Of a stretch of DNA of 64,000 nt, positions 8,537 to 17,029 are shown in pieces. Where the stretch lies: assembly GCF_900199455.1 (NCBI RefSeq), contig NZ_FZQR01000011.1, positions 186,001-250,000 of the forward strand, written 5' to 3'. The notes beneath the pieces were generated by a model, which was not told where the DNA came from, made no database searches, and saw only the letters and a program-made list of their open reading frames with translations. Both the position numbers and the translations under genes were made by a program. The stretch is from Mesorhizobium carmichaelinearum. Lineage in GTDB: Bacteria; Pseudomonadota; Alphaproteobacteria; Rhizobiales; Rhizobiaceae. Within the stretch, counting starts at the first letter, position 1; each line of letters begins with the position of its first letter.

Positions 8537-8806
8537 CTACTTGGCCGCCTTCTTTGGCTTGCTGGTCTTCGGCTTGCTGGCTTTCGCGGCAGCTTTTTCT
8601 TCCTTGGGGGCGGCTTTGGCCTTGCTGGCGCCAGATGCCTTCTTGGCCGGCTTAGCTGCCGACGGCTTGCCCGCATCCTCCCGATCGATGTCGGCGGCCG
8701 CCTGGTGCCAATGGCGTTCGTGGTGACCGGCTGGTTGCCCCTCTTCCTGCCAGATCTGATGTGCGCGGTTGCGAATACGCTCCTGACGATCGTCTGCCAT
8801 GGTCAT
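8537..8806 (-). CDS. DUF2934 protein with lysine/alanine-rich tail
   Basis: 89-residue protein. The N-terminal half (ERIRNRAHQIWQEEGQPAG, then HWHQAAADI) is the short DUF2934 motif, which is common and often duplicated in rhizobia and has no known function. From about residue 45 the chain is an Ala/Lys/Pro-rich, strongly basic tail like those of histone-H1-like bacterial proteins, which suggests nucleic-acid binding. The ATG at 8806 has a GGAG site 8 nt upstream. Compare the much larger AKP-rich protein at 24806-25246. Confidence 0.7.
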   Translation of the reverse strand: MTMADDRQERIRNRAHQIWQEEGQPAGHHERHWHQAAADIDREDAGKPSAAKPAKKASGASKAKAAPKEEKAAAKASKPKTSKPKKAAK

Positions 8807-9098
8807 GTTGTCTCCATTCGGGCCGACTTCAGCGCGGCGCCGACGCGTGACTATAGCAAGCAAAGCGTTGCTGTGCAGCCACCTGATGTCGGCTCTGGGC
8901 TCACCTTGTCGACACCAGCCTTGCATAGAAACACGCACTGTTCCGACCCTTCGCTATCGCTTCGGGCGTTCGTCACTCGGAAGCCAAGCAATTGGCTTTC
9001 CGTCCGCTTTGCGGACCGCTCCTCACCCCTTGCTCTGGCTCCGGGCGGCTTGTATAGAGCCCGCCACTCTCAATTCCATTCTCAGACAAGGACGACCC
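8807..9098. other. Intergenic stretch with small palindromes
   Basis: No gene is seen. It holds short hairpins such as GCCAAGCAATTGGC and TCCGCTTTGCGGA and presumably the ndk promoter. The ORFs crossing it are not supported by any recognisable protein. Confidence 0.4.
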
Positions 9099-9521
9099 AT
9101 GGCGCTCGAACGCACCTTTTCAATGATCAAGCCGGACGCAACCCGGCGCAACCTCACCGGCGCCATCACCAAGATGCTGGAAGACGCCGGCCTGCGCGTC
9201 ATCGCATCGCGCCGCGTGTGGATGAGCCGCCGCGAGGCTGAAGGCTTCTACGCCGTGCACAAGGACCGTCCGTTCTTCGGCGAGCTGGTCGAATTCATGT
9301 CGTCGGCCCCGACGATCGTCCAGGTGCTGGAAGGCGAGAACGCCATCGCCAAGAACCGCGAAGTGATGGGCGCCACCAACCCGGCCAACGCCGCCGAAGG
9401 CACCATCCGCAAGGTGCATGCGCTGTCGATCGGCGAGAATTCGGTGCACGGCTCCGACGCCCCGGAAACCGCCGCGCAGGAGATCAAGTACTGGTTCTCG
9501 GACACCGAGGTCGTCGGCTGA
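9099..9521 (+). CDS. ndk: Nucleoside-diphosphate kinase
   Basis: 140 residues, the standard length for bacterial Ndk, which transfers the gamma-phosphate of ATP to nucleoside diphosphates through a phospho-histidine. The start MALERTFSMIKPDATRRN and the active-site segment NSVHGSDAPETAAQEI, containing the catalytic His in HGSD, are diagnostic. The ATG at 9099 is preferred over the longer upstream frame, which has no homology. A strong intrinsic terminator follows directly, so the gene is probably monocistronic. Confidence 0.97.
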   Translation: MALERTFSMIKPDATRRNLTGAITKMLEDAGLRVIASRRVWMSRREAEGFYAVHKDRPFFGELVEFMSSAPTIVQVLEGENAIAKNREVMGATNPANAAEGTIRKVHALSIGENSVHGSDAPETAAQEIKYWFSDTEVVG

Positions 9522-9546
9522 GCCGATATCATCAAGTCTGATTTGG

Positions 9547-9573
9547 AAAGGCCGGCGCTTCGCCGGCCTTTTC
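9547..9573 (+). terminator. Intrinsic terminator after ndk
   Basis: AAAGGCCGGCG - CTT - CGCCGGCCTTTT forms a perfect GC-rich stem with a 3-nt loop followed by T residues, 26 bp after the ndk stop. Because the arms include A and T runs on both sides it may also serve the convergent META-domain gene, which ends at 9583. Confidence 0.9.
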
Positions 9574-9582
9574 ATTTGGCAA

Positions 9583-10347
9583 TCAGCTCGCGGCGCTGAA
9601 GCGCAGGATTTCGCGGCCGTCCTTGTCTGATATGGCAAGCTTGCCGGCATCGACCTTGTAGGACGCGGCCTTGGCCAAGGCATCGAACAACGCCTTTTCC
9701 TCGACCATCACCTCGGGTGCGCAGGCCTTGTAGGTCGAGCCGATCTCGCTGATGGCGATCGCCTGGCCATCGACCTTGGCCGTGGCGAAATAGGTGTTGC
9801 AGGGGCCGCTGCCGCCGGCCTTGCCGGCCTCGCTGATCCGGAACGTCGCCTGCGGCGCGGTGATGGCGCCAATGCCGTCGACATAGTCGACCACCCAGAG
9901 CTGACCAAAGACGGAAGCCGCCGGCTCGGTGCCTGGCGCAACCATCTTGAGCATGATGGTCTGCGGCGCATCGGTCAGTGGATCGACCTGATGACGCACA
10001 TCGGAGATGAACATCAACTTGCCGTCGACGATGATGCGGGCCTGCAGTGCATAAGTGATTTGCGGCTGGATCACAGACGGATCGAACTTGATCTCGAAGC
10101 TGATCGGCACCTGGCCAGCCGGCTTCACAGTCTGCTCGCCGATGATCTTGGCCGGCGCATCGGCCAGCGAGACATCGGCAAGCTGGACGGAAAGCACGGC
10201 GCTGGGCGGCAGGGCGATGCGCTCGCGATAGATCACCTCGCCCCTCACCGCCTTTTCGGCGGCCACGGACAGTTCCGGCACCGCCAGCATGCCGACGACC
10301 AGAGGCACGAAACCGAAGACGAAGAACTCCGCGAGCCTGCCCAGCAT
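9583..10347 (-). CDS. Secreted YbaY-domain plus META-domain protein
   Basis: 254-residue exported protein. A hydrophobic N-terminal signal (LAEFFVFGFVPLVVGMLAVPELSVAA) is followed by a YbaY-like beta domain (about 33-130: RGEVIYRERIALPPSAVLSV, ADVSLADAPA) and a C-terminal META domain (about 150-250) with the GPCNTYFAT core. META-domain proteins are envelope or stress-related (HslJ type) with unclear biochemistry. The ATG at 10347 has a GGGAGG ribosome site; the longer frame to 10401 lacks support. No lipobox Cys is evident at the end of the signal, so it may be periplasmic rather than lipidated. Confidence 0.75.
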   Translation of the reverse strand: MLGRLAEFFVFGFVPLVVGMLAVPELSVAAEKAVRGEVIYRERIALPPSAVLSVQLADVSLADAPAKIIGEQTVKPAGQVPISFEIKFDPSVIQPQITYALQARIIVDGKLMFISDVRHQVDPLTDAPQTIMLKMVAPGTEPAASVFGQLWVVDYVDGIGAITAPQATFRISEAGKAGGSGPCNTYFATAKVDGQAIAISEIGSTYKACAPEVMVEEKALFDALAKAASYKVDAGKLAISDKDGREILRFSAAS

Positions 10348-10443
10348 GACCACCTCCCTTGCCCCGGTTTGCCTATCCCCGGGTTGATCAACCCTACGCA
10401 ATTGGCCAAAGGATTGCGGTCAATGCATGGCTGCGACAGGGAT

Positions 10444-10923
10444 TTATTCGGAGGGCGATTTCCAGCGCTTCGCCGCTTGGGCGTCGGCTTCCTTGGCCTC
10501 GACCCAACCGCCCTCGGAACCATCGGTGCGATGCTCCTTCTTCCAGAAGGGTGCCCGTGACTTCAGATAATCCATCAGGAAGTTCGCCGCCTCGAAGGCC
10601 GCCTGGCGATGCGCCGAGGCGGCCACCACCAGCACGATGTTCTCACCAGGTCGAATCTTGCCATGGCGGTGGATGACGGTAAGGCCTTGCAGCGGCCAGC
10701 GCTGCACCGCCTCGGTGGCGATGCGGCCGATCTCGGCCTCCGCCATGCCTGGATAATGTTCGAGCTCCAACGCCGAGAGCGCGCCCCGCTCGTCCCGGCA
10801 AAGGCCGGAGAAGGTGACCACGGCGCCAATGTCGGCGCGGCCTTGCGTCAGCCCGGCGATCTCGGCGGCGACGTCGAAATCCTGGCGCTGGATGCGCACG
10901 CTCGGCACCAGGGCGGCCGACAT
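10444..10923 (-). CDS. moaE: Molybdopterin synthase catalytic subunit
   Basis: 159 residues. MoaE transfers sulfur from the MoaD C-terminal thiocarboxylate to precursor Z (cPMP) to form molybdopterin. Conserved blocks seen are GAVVTFSGLCRDE, LELEHYPGMAE, VIHRHGKIRPGE and FWKKEHRTDGSEGGWVEAKE, the last containing the catalytic lysines. The gene follows moaD with a 5-nt gap. Confidence 0.96.
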   Translation of the reverse strand: MSAALVPSVRIQRQDFDVAAEIAGLTQGRADIGAVVTFSGLCRDERGALSALELEHYPGMAEAEIGRIATEAVQRWPLQGLTVIHRHGKIRPGENIVLVVAASAHRQAAFEAANFLMDYLKSRAPFWKKEHRTDGSEGGWVEAKEADAQAAKRWKSPSE

Positions 10924-10928
10924 GGATG

Positions 10929-11186
10929 TCAGCCCCCGGTCATCGGCGGGAACAGCGCGATCTCACGCGCGCCCGCTATCTTCTCGCGGTGGTCGACATG
11001 TTCCTGGTTGATGGCAACGCGGATCACGTCGGGATATTGCAGCGCGTGTTCGTAGCCCTCGCCGCGCGATTGCAGCCAGCGCAAGAGGTCGGCGACCGTC
11101 TCGATGCCGGCGGGCAATTCGACATCCTCTTCAGGCATGCCGATCCGTTCGCGCACCCAGGCAAAATAGATGAGACGGGTCGTCAT
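10929..11186 (-). CDS. moaD: Molybdopterin synthase sulfur-carrier subunit
   Basis: 85-residue ubiquitin-like protein ending in Gly-Gly (FPPMTGG), the residue pair that is adenylated and thiocarboxylated for molybdopterin synthesis. The N-terminus LIYFAWVRERIGMPEEDVEL is typical MoaD. It starts 1 nt after the pgsA stop and is followed by moaE, so pgsA-moaD-moaE is one transcript. Confidence 0.95.
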   Translation of the reverse strand: MTTRLIYFAWVRERIGMPEEDVELPAGIETVADLLRWLQSRGEGYEHALQYPDVIRVAINQEHVDHREKIAGAREIALFPPMTGG

Positions 11187-11187
11187 C

Positions 11188-11784
11188 TCACTCGTCCATA
11201 ATGTGCTTGAGGCCGGCGCGGAAATAGTCGTAGCCGGTATAGAGCGTGACGAGTGCCGCGATCCACAGCAGCACCAGGCCGGTTTGCGTGGTCAGCGGGA
11301 AAATCTTGTCGCCGGCGGGCCCGGCCAGCAGGAAGGCTATGGCGACCATCTGGATGGTGGTCTTCCACTTGGCAAGCTGCGTCACCGGCACCGAGACCTT
11401 GAGTGCCGCCAGATATTCGCGCAGGCCAGAAACCAGGATTTCGCGGCACAGGATGATGATCGCCGCCCACAGCGACCAGCCGGCAATGCCAGCGTGGCGG
11501 TCGGTGTCGGCCGCAAGCAGCAAAAGGCAGGTGGCGACCAGCAGCTTGTCGGCGATCGGATCGAGCATCTTGCCGATGTTGGAGGTCTGCTGCCAGGCGC
11601 GGGCAAAATAGCCGTCGAAATAATCGGTGATGGACGCCAGCAGGAAAATGACCAGCGCCGACCAGCGGGCGAAGTCGCTCGATTTCAGATGGCCTTCGAG
11701 AAAAAAGCACAGCACCACCAGCGGCACCGCGATGATGCGGGCGTAGGTCAGCATGTTGGGCAGGTTGAACGCGCGCTGGGCCAT
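11188..11784 (-). CDS. pgsA: CDP-diacylglycerol-glycerol-3-phosphate 3-phosphatidyltransferase
   Basis: 198-residue integral membrane enzyme making phosphatidylglycerophosphate, the committed step to phosphatidylglycerol and cardiolipin. The CDP-alcohol phosphotransferase motif D-G-x2-A-R-x8-G-x3-D-x3-D is visible in DYFDGYFARAWQQTSNIGKM followed by LDPIADKLL. There are about four to five membrane helices. uvrC lies upstream with a roughly 100-bp gap, and moaD is immediately downstream; this order is common in Hyphomicrobiales. Confidence 0.95.
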   Translation of the reverse strand: MAQRAFNLPNMLTYARIIAVPLVVLCFFLEGHLKSSDFARWSALVIFLLASITDYFDGYFARAWQQTSNIGKMLDPIADKLLVATCLLLLAADTDRHAGIAGWSLWAAIIILCREILVSGLREYLAALKVSVPVTQLAKWKTTIQMVAIAFLLAGPAGDKIFPLTTQTGLVLLWIAALVTLYTGYDYFRAGLKHIMDE

Positions 11785-11881
11785 ATGTGGTGGACTCTTT
11801 CTGCCTGCGTACTCAAATCAGAAGCCAATGTAGGGGGTCAACAGGCCAGATTCGACTGGCCAGCTGAAACTGCCGAATTTT

Positions 11882-13948
11882 CTAACTTTCGTGGAAATGA
11901 TTGTAGACCAGTTTGGCGACCTGTTCGGAAATGCCGTCGACTTTCCTTAAATCCTCGATGGCCGCACGGCTGACCGCCTTGGCGGTCCCGAATGCCAGCA
12001 GCAGCGCGCGCTTGCGGCCGGGGCCGATGCCGGCGATCTCGTCGAGCGGGCTCTTGACCATCTCCTTCTTGCGCCGCGCCCGGTGCGAGCCGATGGCGAA
12101 GCGATGGACCTCATCGCGCAGGCGCTGGACGAAATAGAGCACGGGGTCGCGCACCGGCAGCGAAAACGAGTCCCTGCCCTTGACGAAAAATCGCTCGCGG
12201 CCGGCATCGCGGTCCTGCCCCTTGGCGATGCCGATCGCCACGACGCGGTCCTCGATGCCGAGATCGGCGAGAATCTTGCGCACCGCCGTCATCTGGCCCT
12301 GGCCGCCATCGATCAGGATGACGTCGGGCCAGGCCGGGAAGCTGCCGGAGATATCGTCTTCGATATCATCGGCCGCTTCGCCTGCCGCATCGTCGGCCAC
12401 GGCAACATCGCCATGCTCCTTGAGCAATCGCGAAAAACGCCGCTCCATCACCTCGCGCATCATGCCGAAATCGTCGCCCGGCGTGATCTCGGTCGAGCGG
12501 ATGTTGAATTTCCGGTACTGGTTTTTGACAAAACCTTCCGGTCCCGCCACGACCATGGCGCCGACCGCATTGGTGCCCATAATGTGCGAGTTGTCGTAGA
12601 CCTCGATGCGCACCGGCGGCTTGGCCAGGCCGAAGGTCTCGGCGAAACCGGCAAGCAACCGCCCTTGCGTCGAGGTTTCGGCCAGCCTGCGGCCCAACGC
12701 CTCACGGGCGTTCTGCAGGGCGTTGTCGGTCAGATCCTTCTTCTCGCCGCGCTGCGGCACCGAGATCGCCACCTTGCGGCCAGCGCGGGTGGAGAGTGCC
12801 TCCGCCAGCAATTCCTGGTCCTCGACGGTTTGCGACAGGAAAATGGCACGCGGTGTCGGCTTGTCGTCATAGAACTGCGCCAGGAACGAGCCCAACACTT
12901 CCGATCCCTCCAAGGCAGGATCGGCTTTCGGGAAATAGGCGCGGTTGCCCCAGTTCTGGCCGGTGCGGAAGAAGAACACCTGAATGCAGACCTGGCCGCC
13001 TTCCTGATGGATGGCGAAGACATCGGCCTCGTCGACGGTCGCCGGATTGATGCCCTGATGGCTCTGCACATGCGACAGGGCCGCCAGCCGGTCGCGATAG
13101 ATGGCGGCGCGTTCGAAATCGAGGTCTTCAGACGCCTGCTGCATGGCCGCCGAAATCTCGGTCTTCACCTTCTGGCTGCGGCCGGACAGAAAATCCTTCG
13201 CCTCGGCGACCAGTTCGGCATAGCCCTCATGCGAGATTTCACCGGTGCAGGGGCCGGCGCAGCGCTTGATCTGGTAAAGCAGGCACGGCCGCGTGCGGTT
13301 CTCGTAAAACGAATTGGTGCAGCTGCGCAGCAGGAAGGCGCGCTGCAGCGAATTGATGGTGCGGCCAACGGCGCCCGCCGAGGCAAAGGGGCCGAAATAG
13401 TCGCCCTTGCGCGATCGCGCGCCGCGATGCTTGTAGATGCCGGGCGAAACATGGTCGCCGGTCAAAAGGATATACGGGAATGACTTGTCATCCCGCATCA
13501 GAACGTTGAATCGCGGCCGCAAGCGCTTGATAAGATTGGCTTCAAGCAGCAGCGCCTCGATCTCGGTGCGGGTGACGACGAACTCCATCGTCGACGTCTC
13601 GCGCACCATGCGGCCGATGCGGTTGGTGTGGAACCGGCCTTGCGCGTAGTTGGTGACGCGCTTCTTCAGGCTGCGCGCCTTGCCGACATAGAGCACGTCA
13701 CCGGCGGCGTTCATCATGCGGTAGACGCCGGGCGCATTGGGCAGCCGCTTGACCAGGGTCTGGATCACCTCGGCACCGACCATGCCTTCGGCATCGCCGG
13801 CATGCGGCGTCCAGTCGATGGCCGTGAAGGCAACATCCGGGCCGGCCGGTTCGACGATCTCCTCCAGCGCCTCATCCTCGAGGTCGATTTCGGGAGGCAG
13901 ATCATCGGCGCCGCCGCGCCCCTTGTTCTTGTGATCGAGAGGACTCAT
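11882..13948 (-). CDS. uvrC: Excinuclease ABC subunit C
   Basis: 688 residues. UvrC makes both incisions in nucleotide excision repair. Seen in order are the GIY-YIG nuclease domain (PNAPGVYRMMNAAGDVLYVG, about 72-150), a Cys-rich patch (RPCLLYQIKRCAGPC), the UVR domain, the RNase H-like C-terminal nuclease domain (VYDNSHIMGTNAVGAMVV) and terminal HhH repeats (DEIAGIGPGRKRALLLAFG). The ATG at 13948 overlaps the TGA of the upstream SDR gene (ATGA), so it is translationally coupled; the frame open to 13981 is rejected. There is an acidic N-terminal extension of about 50 residues, as in other rhizobial UvrC proteins. Confidence 0.97.
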   Translation of the reverse strand: MSPLDHKNKGRGGADDLPPEIDLEDEALEEIVEPAGPDVAFTAIDWTPHAGDAEGMVGAEVIQTLVKRLPNAPGVYRMMNAAGDVLYVGKARSLKKRVTNYAQGRFHTNRIGRMVRETSTMEFVVTRTEIEALLLEANLIKRLRPRFNVLMRDDKSFPYILLTGDHVSPGIYKHRGARSRKGDYFGPFASAGAVGRTINSLQRAFLLRSCTNSFYENRTRPCLLYQIKRCAGPCTGEISHEGYAELVAEAKDFLSGRSQKVKTEISAAMQQASEDLDFERAAIYRDRLAALSHVQSHQGINPATVDEADVFAIHQEGGQVCIQVFFFRTGQNWGNRAYFPKADPALEGSEVLGSFLAQFYDDKPTPRAIFLSQTVEDQELLAEALSTRAGRKVAISVPQRGEKKDLTDNALQNAREALGRRLAETSTQGRLLAGFAETFGLAKPPVRIEVYDNSHIMGTNAVGAMVVAGPEGFVKNQYRKFNIRSTEITPGDDFGMMREVMERRFSRLLKEHGDVAVADDAAGEAADDIEDDISGSFPAWPDVILIDGGQGQMTAVRKILADLGIEDRVVAIGIAKGQDRDAGRERFFVKGRDSFSLPVRDPVLYFVQRLRDEVHRFAIGSHRARRKKEMVKSPLDEIAGIGPGRKRALLLAFGTAKAVSRAAIEDLRKVDGISEQVAKLVYNHFHES

Positions 13949-14709
13949 TCCGTCATGCCTGTCACATCGGGCGTCTGCCATGCAAGATGCTGGCCGCCAT
14001 CGAGCGCGATCATCTGGCCGGTGACCGAGCGCGCCTTCCAGAGATAGCGGATGGTGGCGCCGAATTCCGGCAATTCGGGGCCGCGCTTCAGGATCAGGCC
14101 GGCGAGTTGTGCGTCAAAGTCGGAATCGTCCTGGCGCACATTTTTCAGCGTCGGGCCGGGACCGATCGCGTTGACGCGAATGCGCGGGCCGAGTGCCTGC
14201 GCCAACATCTGCGTCTGGGTCCACAAGGCCGACTTGGACAGCGCATAGGAGAAATAGCGCGGCGTCGGGCGCCAGACGCGCTGGTCGATAATGTTGACGA
14301 TCAGCCCCTCCTGCCCTTCCGGCAAGGAACGAGCGAAATTCTGCGCCAACAGCGCCGGGGTTTTCACGTGAATGGCAAAGTGGCGGTCCCAGGCCTGCCA
14401 GTCGAAATCCTCAACGGAATCGTCGACGAAGAGCGAAGCGTTGTTGACCAGCAGCGAGATCGGGCCCAGCGCGGCTTCGGCCTGGCCGACGAGGTCGCTG
14501 ACGGCGTCCATGTCCGTCAGGTCGGCGCTTACCACCGCTGCGCGACCGCCGGATCGGTTGATTCCCGCGGCCAAGGCATCCGCCTCATCGCTCGAGCGAT
14601 TGGCGTGGATGGCGACCGCAAAACCATGGCTGGCAAGGTCTTCGACGATTGCCTTGCCGATACGTTTCGCCCCGCCCGTCACCAGCGCCGCGGCAGTGGC
14701 TTTGCTCAT
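13945..14709 (-). CDS. SDR-family oxidoreductase (pteridine-reductase/FolM-like)
   Basis: 254-residue Rossmann-fold short-chain dehydrogenase. The cofactor motif is TGGAKRIG at about 11-18, the structural NNAS is in LLVNNASLFV, and the catalytic Tyr-x3-Lys is in YALSKSAL. TGGxxRIG in place of the usual TGxxxGIG is typical of the pteridine reductase/FolM-like subgroup, so reduction of a dihydropterin is a reasonable but unproven guess. Its stop overlaps the uvrC start by 4 nt. Confidence 0.85.
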   Translation of the reverse strand: MSKATAAALVTGGAKRIGKAIVEDLASHGFAVAIHANRSSDEADALAAGINRSGGRAAVVSADLTDMDAVSDLVGQAEAALGPISLLVNNASLFVDDSVEDFDWQAWDRHFAIHVKTPALLAQNFARSLPEGQEGLIVNIIDQRVWRPTPRYFSYALSKSALWTQTQMLAQALGPRIRVNAIGPGPTLKNVRQDDSDFDAQLAGLILKRGPELPEFGATIRYLWKARSVTGQMIALDGGQHLAWQTPDVTGMTE

Positions 14710-15122
14710 CTGCTGTCAATCCTCAATTTCGGCCCGAAAACACGACGCCGACGAAATATGGCCCTGCATGCGTTAAACGGCATTCGCACCTGGGGCAGCA
14801 TTGTGGCGAAACGCCCGGTTCGGCATGCCGACTCGTCTTGGAGTCGGACCCGCCGGACCGCAATATAGGATGCGGGACTCCTTGCACCAAGCGGTGTGCA
14901 GCGCAGCATGAAATGGCTGCTGACATTTCGCTGTTGCGAAGATGCAACGTCAAGGTTCCGCCTCATTCGCGCCGGGTAATGACCCAAGTTCAGGTTCGCT
15001 TCAGCCGCATTTTGACACGACATTTGGAACCGACGAACGCCAGATCCGTTTCACCCCCCGGACGGGTTGATGGCGATCGTGAGAAACAAGCCTGTGTCCT
15101 GTGGCTTAAGGAGTAAAGAACA
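14710..15122. other. 413-bp intergenic promoter region
   Basis: No credible gene. It separates the divergently transcribed SDR/uvrC run and the outer membrane protein gene, so both promoters should lie here. A clear ribosome site TAAGGAG precedes the outer membrane protein start. No repeat or known operator was recognised. Confidence 0.5.
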
Positions 15123-15779
15123 ATGCAAGCCAATCTCAAATTCGCACGGCCGTTGGCCGTTGCGCTCGGGCTCTTCGCCCTCGGTGGTACTGCCTATGCC
15201 GCAGACGTCGTCCAGGAAGAGCCGCCGGCACCCGCACCGGTTGCCGAACTGCCCGTCGCATCCTGGGCCGGCCCCTACGCCGGTCTGAATGTTGGTTACG
15301 GCTTCAGCGGCCGTACCAAGGAGAAGGATTTCGGCGATTCGACCGACACCAAGGGTTTCATCGGCAGTGTCTTCGGCGGCTATCAGTGGCAGCAGGAGAA
15401 CTTCGTGTACGGCGGTGAAGCCGAACTCGGCTACAACGGCGTCAAGGGTGACGATAACGGCATCAACTCCAAGGCCGGCTTCGAAGGCTCGCTGCGTGCC
15501 CGTCTCGGCTACGCTGTGACCCCCGAAATCCTGCTCTATGGCACCGGCGGTCTCGCCGGCAGAAGCCTGAAGGTGGAAGACACCGTCCTCGGTGCCAGCG
15601 ACCGCGCCACCATGCTCGGCTGGACCGCCGGCGTCGGCACCGACATCAAGCTGACCGACAATGTGTTCGGTCGTGTCGAGTATCGCTACACCGACTTCGG
15701 CTCGAAGAGCTTCGACGGTATCGGCAAGGTCAAAGCCACCGACAACCGCGTCACCTTCGGCGTCGGTATGAAGTTCTAA
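15123..15779 (+). CDS. Outer membrane beta-barrel protein (Omp25/Omp31/RopB family)
   Basis: 218 residues. Signal peptide ending GTAYA, a Pro-rich linker, then SWAGPYAGLNVGYGFSG, the standard entry to the Omp25/RopB eight-stranded barrel. The protein ends in RVTFGVGMKF with a terminal Phe, the outer-membrane insertion signal. These are abundant structural proteins of the rhizobial outer membrane. It has a strong AAGGAG ribosome site and its own terminator, consistent with high, monocistronic expression. Confidence 0.92.
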   Translation: MQANLKFARPLAVALGLFALGGTAYAADVVQEEPPAPAPVAELPVASWAGPYAGLNVGYGFSGRTKEKDFGDSTDTKGFIGSVFGGYQWQQENFVYGGEAELGYNGVKGDDNGINSKAGFEGSLRARLGYAVTPEILLYGTGGLAGRSLKVEDTVLGASDRATMLGWTAGVGTDIKLTDNVFGRVEYRYTDFGSKSFDGIGKVKATDNRVTFGVGMKF

Positions 15780-15799
15780 GTCGTTCAAGCCACGACACG

Positions 15800-15829
15800 A
15801 AAAAGCCGGGCCTCGCGCCCGGCTTTTTT
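15800..15829 (+). terminator. Intrinsic terminator after Omp25-like gene
   Basis: AAAAAGCCGGGC - CTC - GCGCCCGGCTTTTTT is a strong stem flanked by A and T runs, 20 bp after the stop codon. Confidence 0.92.
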
Positions 15830-16045
15830 ATTGACTGTACTCCTCCCGCCAGCCTCCCCCTGCGGAAGAGGAGAAGCCCGCAAAATAGCCGTTGCGCCCC
15901 TTCCCTGCTTGTGCCTATAGTTAGTACGTGGCTCGCACGAACAAACAGATGTACCTGTGGCGACCCCGCAAACAGGCCCCGACATAAGGGCCAGGCGTGG
16001 GTCGGATGCGAGCGGGGACACTCGGTCAAAAAGGGGATTTGCAAC

Positions 16046-16975
16046 GTGAACCGCTTCCAGAAACTGTCGACCGCGGCGCTCGTCGCGGCATCTTTCGAGC
16101 CGGCAGCACATGCCGACGACAAGTTGACGATCGGCATCGTCACCTTCTCGACCTCCGACGTCGACACCAACCAGATGGTCGACACGATGAGCAAGGAGGC
16201 CCAGTCCAAGGGCTGGACGGTGGAAACGCTCAACGCCAATGGCGATCCTTCGCAGGCGATCACCTCGATCAAGCAGCTGGCGACCAAGAAGGTGAACGCC
16301 ATCATCGTCACCGTGTTCGATTCGACCGGCCTCGCCGCCGGGCTGCAAGCCGCGGCCGATGCCAACATCCCTGTGCTTTCCGCCGGCGGCGGCATGGCCG
16401 ACGGCATCGCGCTTTCGGCCAGCACCGGCGCGGCCCCGCCGCTTATCGATCTTATGCTGAAGGACATCGACAGTGCCGGCACCGTGCTCGACCTCACCTA
16501 TCACCCCGGCATTCCATGCCGCGAGCGGGCCGACGCCTTCGATGCCGCGGTGAAGGCCAATCCCGGACTGAAGGCAACGTCGCACGAGATCAGCATTCCA
16601 GGTGCGGCCGAATCCTCGCAGGCCGCAACCAGCGCCTGGCTTGCCGCCAATGCCAACGCCAAGGGGCCTTTCGCGATCTTCAACTGCTATGACGACAACG
16701 CCATGGGCGCGATCGCGGCGCTGAAGCAGAACGGCCGCAGCGATGTGAAGGTCTATTCGTTCAACGCCACGGCGCCCGCCGTCCAGGCGGTCAAGGACGG
16801 GACCATGACCGCGACGCTCGGCGTCGACCTGACGTCCGCCGGCAAGATGCTGGTCGACCAGATTCCCGACATCCTCGCGGCCGGCGACAAGTGGCAGCCG
16901 AAATCCTTCGTGCCGGGCTACACGCTGGTCACCAAGGACAATGTCGACCAGTTCATGAAGGACAATCCGCAGTAA
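16046..16975 (+). CDS. Sugar-type ABC transporter periplasmic binding protein
   Basis: 309 residues. An N-terminal export signal (FQKLSTAALVAASFEPAAHA, cleavage near residue 23) is followed by a type-I periplasmic binding fold of the ribose/galactose group (KLTIGIVTFSTSDVDTNQMV, AIIVTVFDSTGLAAG, FNCYDDNAMGAIAAL). The GTG at 16046, preceded by AGGGGATTTGCAAC, is chosen; the open frame upstream has no signal. It heads an operon with a permease, ATPase, cyclase and amidase. The ligand is unknown; the enzyme neighbours suggest it may not be a simple sugar. Confidence 0.88.
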   Translation: MNRFQKLSTAALVAASFEPAAHADDKLTIGIVTFSTSDVDTNQMVDTMSKEAQSKGWTVETLNANGDPSQAITSIKQLATKKVNAIIVTVFDSTGLAAGLQAAADANIPVLSAGGGMADGIALSASTGAAPPLIDLMLKDIDSAGTVLDLTYHPGIPCRERADAFDAAVKANPGLKATSHEISIPGAAESSQAATSAWLAANANAKGPFAIFNCYDDNAMGAIAALKQNGRSDVKVYSFNATAPAVQAVKDGTMTATLGVDLTSAGKMLVDQIPDILAAGDKWQPKSFVPGYTLVTKDNVDQFMKDNPQ

Positions 16976-17029
16976 GTCCTGCAGATTGACGGTGCGGCCG
17001 GGCACGCCCGGCCTCGCCGGAGTTCCATC

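Noticed and set aside
12083..13483. 466-codon plus-strand frame inside uvrC
   Set aside because: Antisense shadow; all recognised motifs are on the minus strand.
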